Origin: Globobulimina sp.
Lineage: Eukaryota > Foraminifera > Rotaliida
Reading direction: 5' to 3'
Assembly: GCA_003354225.1 (NCBI GenBank)
Contig: PIVH01000167.1
Span: forward strand, 1-7,320
DNA length: 7,320 bases
A program made the translations under genes and the position numbers. The notes beneath the pieces are model-generated. The model was not told where the DNA came from, made no database searches, and worked only from the letters and a program-made list of their open reading frames with translations. This document shows positions 6,722 through 7,320 of this stretch, piece by piece (the first letter of the stretch is position 1; every line of letters starts with the position of its first letter).

Positions 6722-7318
6722 TTATACATTGCGGTAACAATGTGGTTTATTTTCTTGTTCGTCAATTTCATTAAAATCAGTTAAAAAAATGCTATCTCCT
6801 TTCAAATATGTAGTATGCATTCCAGCAACCAAATAATATGTTTTTTCCAACTGTAAATTCCTAAAAGCAATTCCTTGATCACTCCCATTTACTGAATATC
6901 CCATTTCTTGTTTTTCAAAATCAACTCTCATTTCAATCACATCGCCGGCACCCCATTCAATTCCATATTCTTCCTGTTTACCTAAATGGCATTTCTTACC
7001 GTAACGTCCATCATATCCATAATCTATATCCCAATAATAAGCATCAACATTCCTGTTTGAATGAATACCAATGAACATTCCATTCCTTCTTTCCTTGCAT
7101 GTCAACCTCCATTTATATTTATATTTATTTTTGCCGCTTGCCTCAATTCCTATACTTCCAAATGCATTTTCGCCATCATCATAACCACCACCTTTGCTTG
7201 TAACAGTTTTCCCATTCTTGGAGATTGTAAGCCTTTTATCCGCAATTTCGAATGTGTCTACAATATTTTTATAATAATCGCCATAATAATTATAACAAAT
7301 TTGATTAATGGATATTGG
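6722..7318 (-). CDS. SPRY-domain protein, C-terminal part (5' partial)
   Basis: The minus-strand frame is open from the window edge (first full codon 7318-7316) to TAA at 6724-6722, giving 198 visible residues. No in-frame ATG gives a sensible start: the domain begins well before the internal methionines, so the gene continues beyond the window. The visible part is a SPRY fold. It has a GSIGIEASG strand (about 54-62), KWRL and MFIGIHS strands (69-87), a YGYDGRYGKKCH loop (100-111), and the family's most diagnostic run, GDVIEMRVDF (125-134) followed by YSVNGSDQGIAF (141-152) and YYLVAGMH (161-168). SPRY domains are protein-interaction modules in ubiquitin ligases, RanBPM-type scaffolds and many protist proteins. 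The partner domain that would tell the role is outside the window. A short acidic tail ends the protein. Nothing indicates a break. Confidence 0.8.
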   Translation of the reverse strand, partial: PISINQICYNYYGDYYKNIVDTFEIADKRLTISKNGKTVTSKGGGYDDGENAFGSIGIEASGKNKYKYKWRLTCKERRNGMFIGIHSNRNVDAYYWDIDYGYDGRYGKKCHLGKQEEYGIEWGAGDVIEMRVDFEKQEMGYSVNGSDQGIAFRNLQLEKTYYLVAGMHTTYLKGDSIFLTDFNEIDEQENKPHCYRNV

Positions 7319-7320
7319 GA

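Noticed and set aside
6722-7105. Treating the SPRY gene as starting at TTG 7105
   Set aside because: The SPRY domain clearly begins upstream of this codon and the frame stays open to the edge of the window.
1-7320. Bacterial, viral, CRISPR, tRNA or transposon content
   Set aside because: No repeat-spacer pattern, terminal inverted repeats, transposase motifs, tRNA-like cloverleaf or Shine-Dalgarno-driven gene strings were seen. A giant-virus origin was considered because of the intron-free compact layout, but the axonemal and mucolipin-type genes fit a protist better.

Overview
The window is a compact, AT-rich stretch of nuclear DNA from a eukaryote, most likely a unicellular protist whose lineage I cannot fix. 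The evidence is a set of eukaryote-type proteins: an axonemal coiled-coil protein end, a mucolipin-type TRP channel, a membrane-anchored DHRS7-type dehydrogenase, a secreted kinase-like protein with N-glycosylation sequons, and a SPRY protein. Genes lie on both strands without operon or Shine-Dalgarno logic. All visible stop codons (TAA, TGA) fit the standard code. No intron is visible in any of the five genes, so the organism appears intron-poor, and intergenic gaps are only 24 to 217 bp.

Layout: (1) 2-292 (+), the 3' end of a gene resembling the C-terminus of CCDC146/MBO2 coiled-coil proteins, which would imply a ciliated organism. (2) 293-509, an AT-rich gap holding the upstream region of the next gene. 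(3) 510-2603 (+), a six-transmembrane TRPML/mucolipin-like cation channel with a long acidic cytosolic tail. (4) 2604-2726, a convergent 3' intergenic region. (5) 2727-3797 (-), an SDR oxidoreductase of DHRS7 type. (6) 3798-3991, a 194-bp divergent intergenic region that must serve both flanking genes. It contains a 57-codon minus-strand ORF, in frame with the SDR gene and ending 3 bp before its start codon. (7) 3992-6697 (+), a 901-residue secreted protein with a signal peptide, two divergent copies of an unrecognised Cys/Trp-rich module, and a C-terminal atypical kinase fold (HGD...N / DFS). (8) 6698-6721, a 24-bp tail-to-tail gap. (9) 6722-7318 (-), the 3' part of a SPRY-domain gene that runs off the window.

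The genes do not form an obvious pathway. Three of the products (channel, SDR, kinase-like protein) belong to the endomembrane or secretory system, but this may be coincidence. The most novel item is the secreted kinase-like protein with its duplicated ectodomain. The second is the coding-like 57-codon ORF abutting the SDR start.
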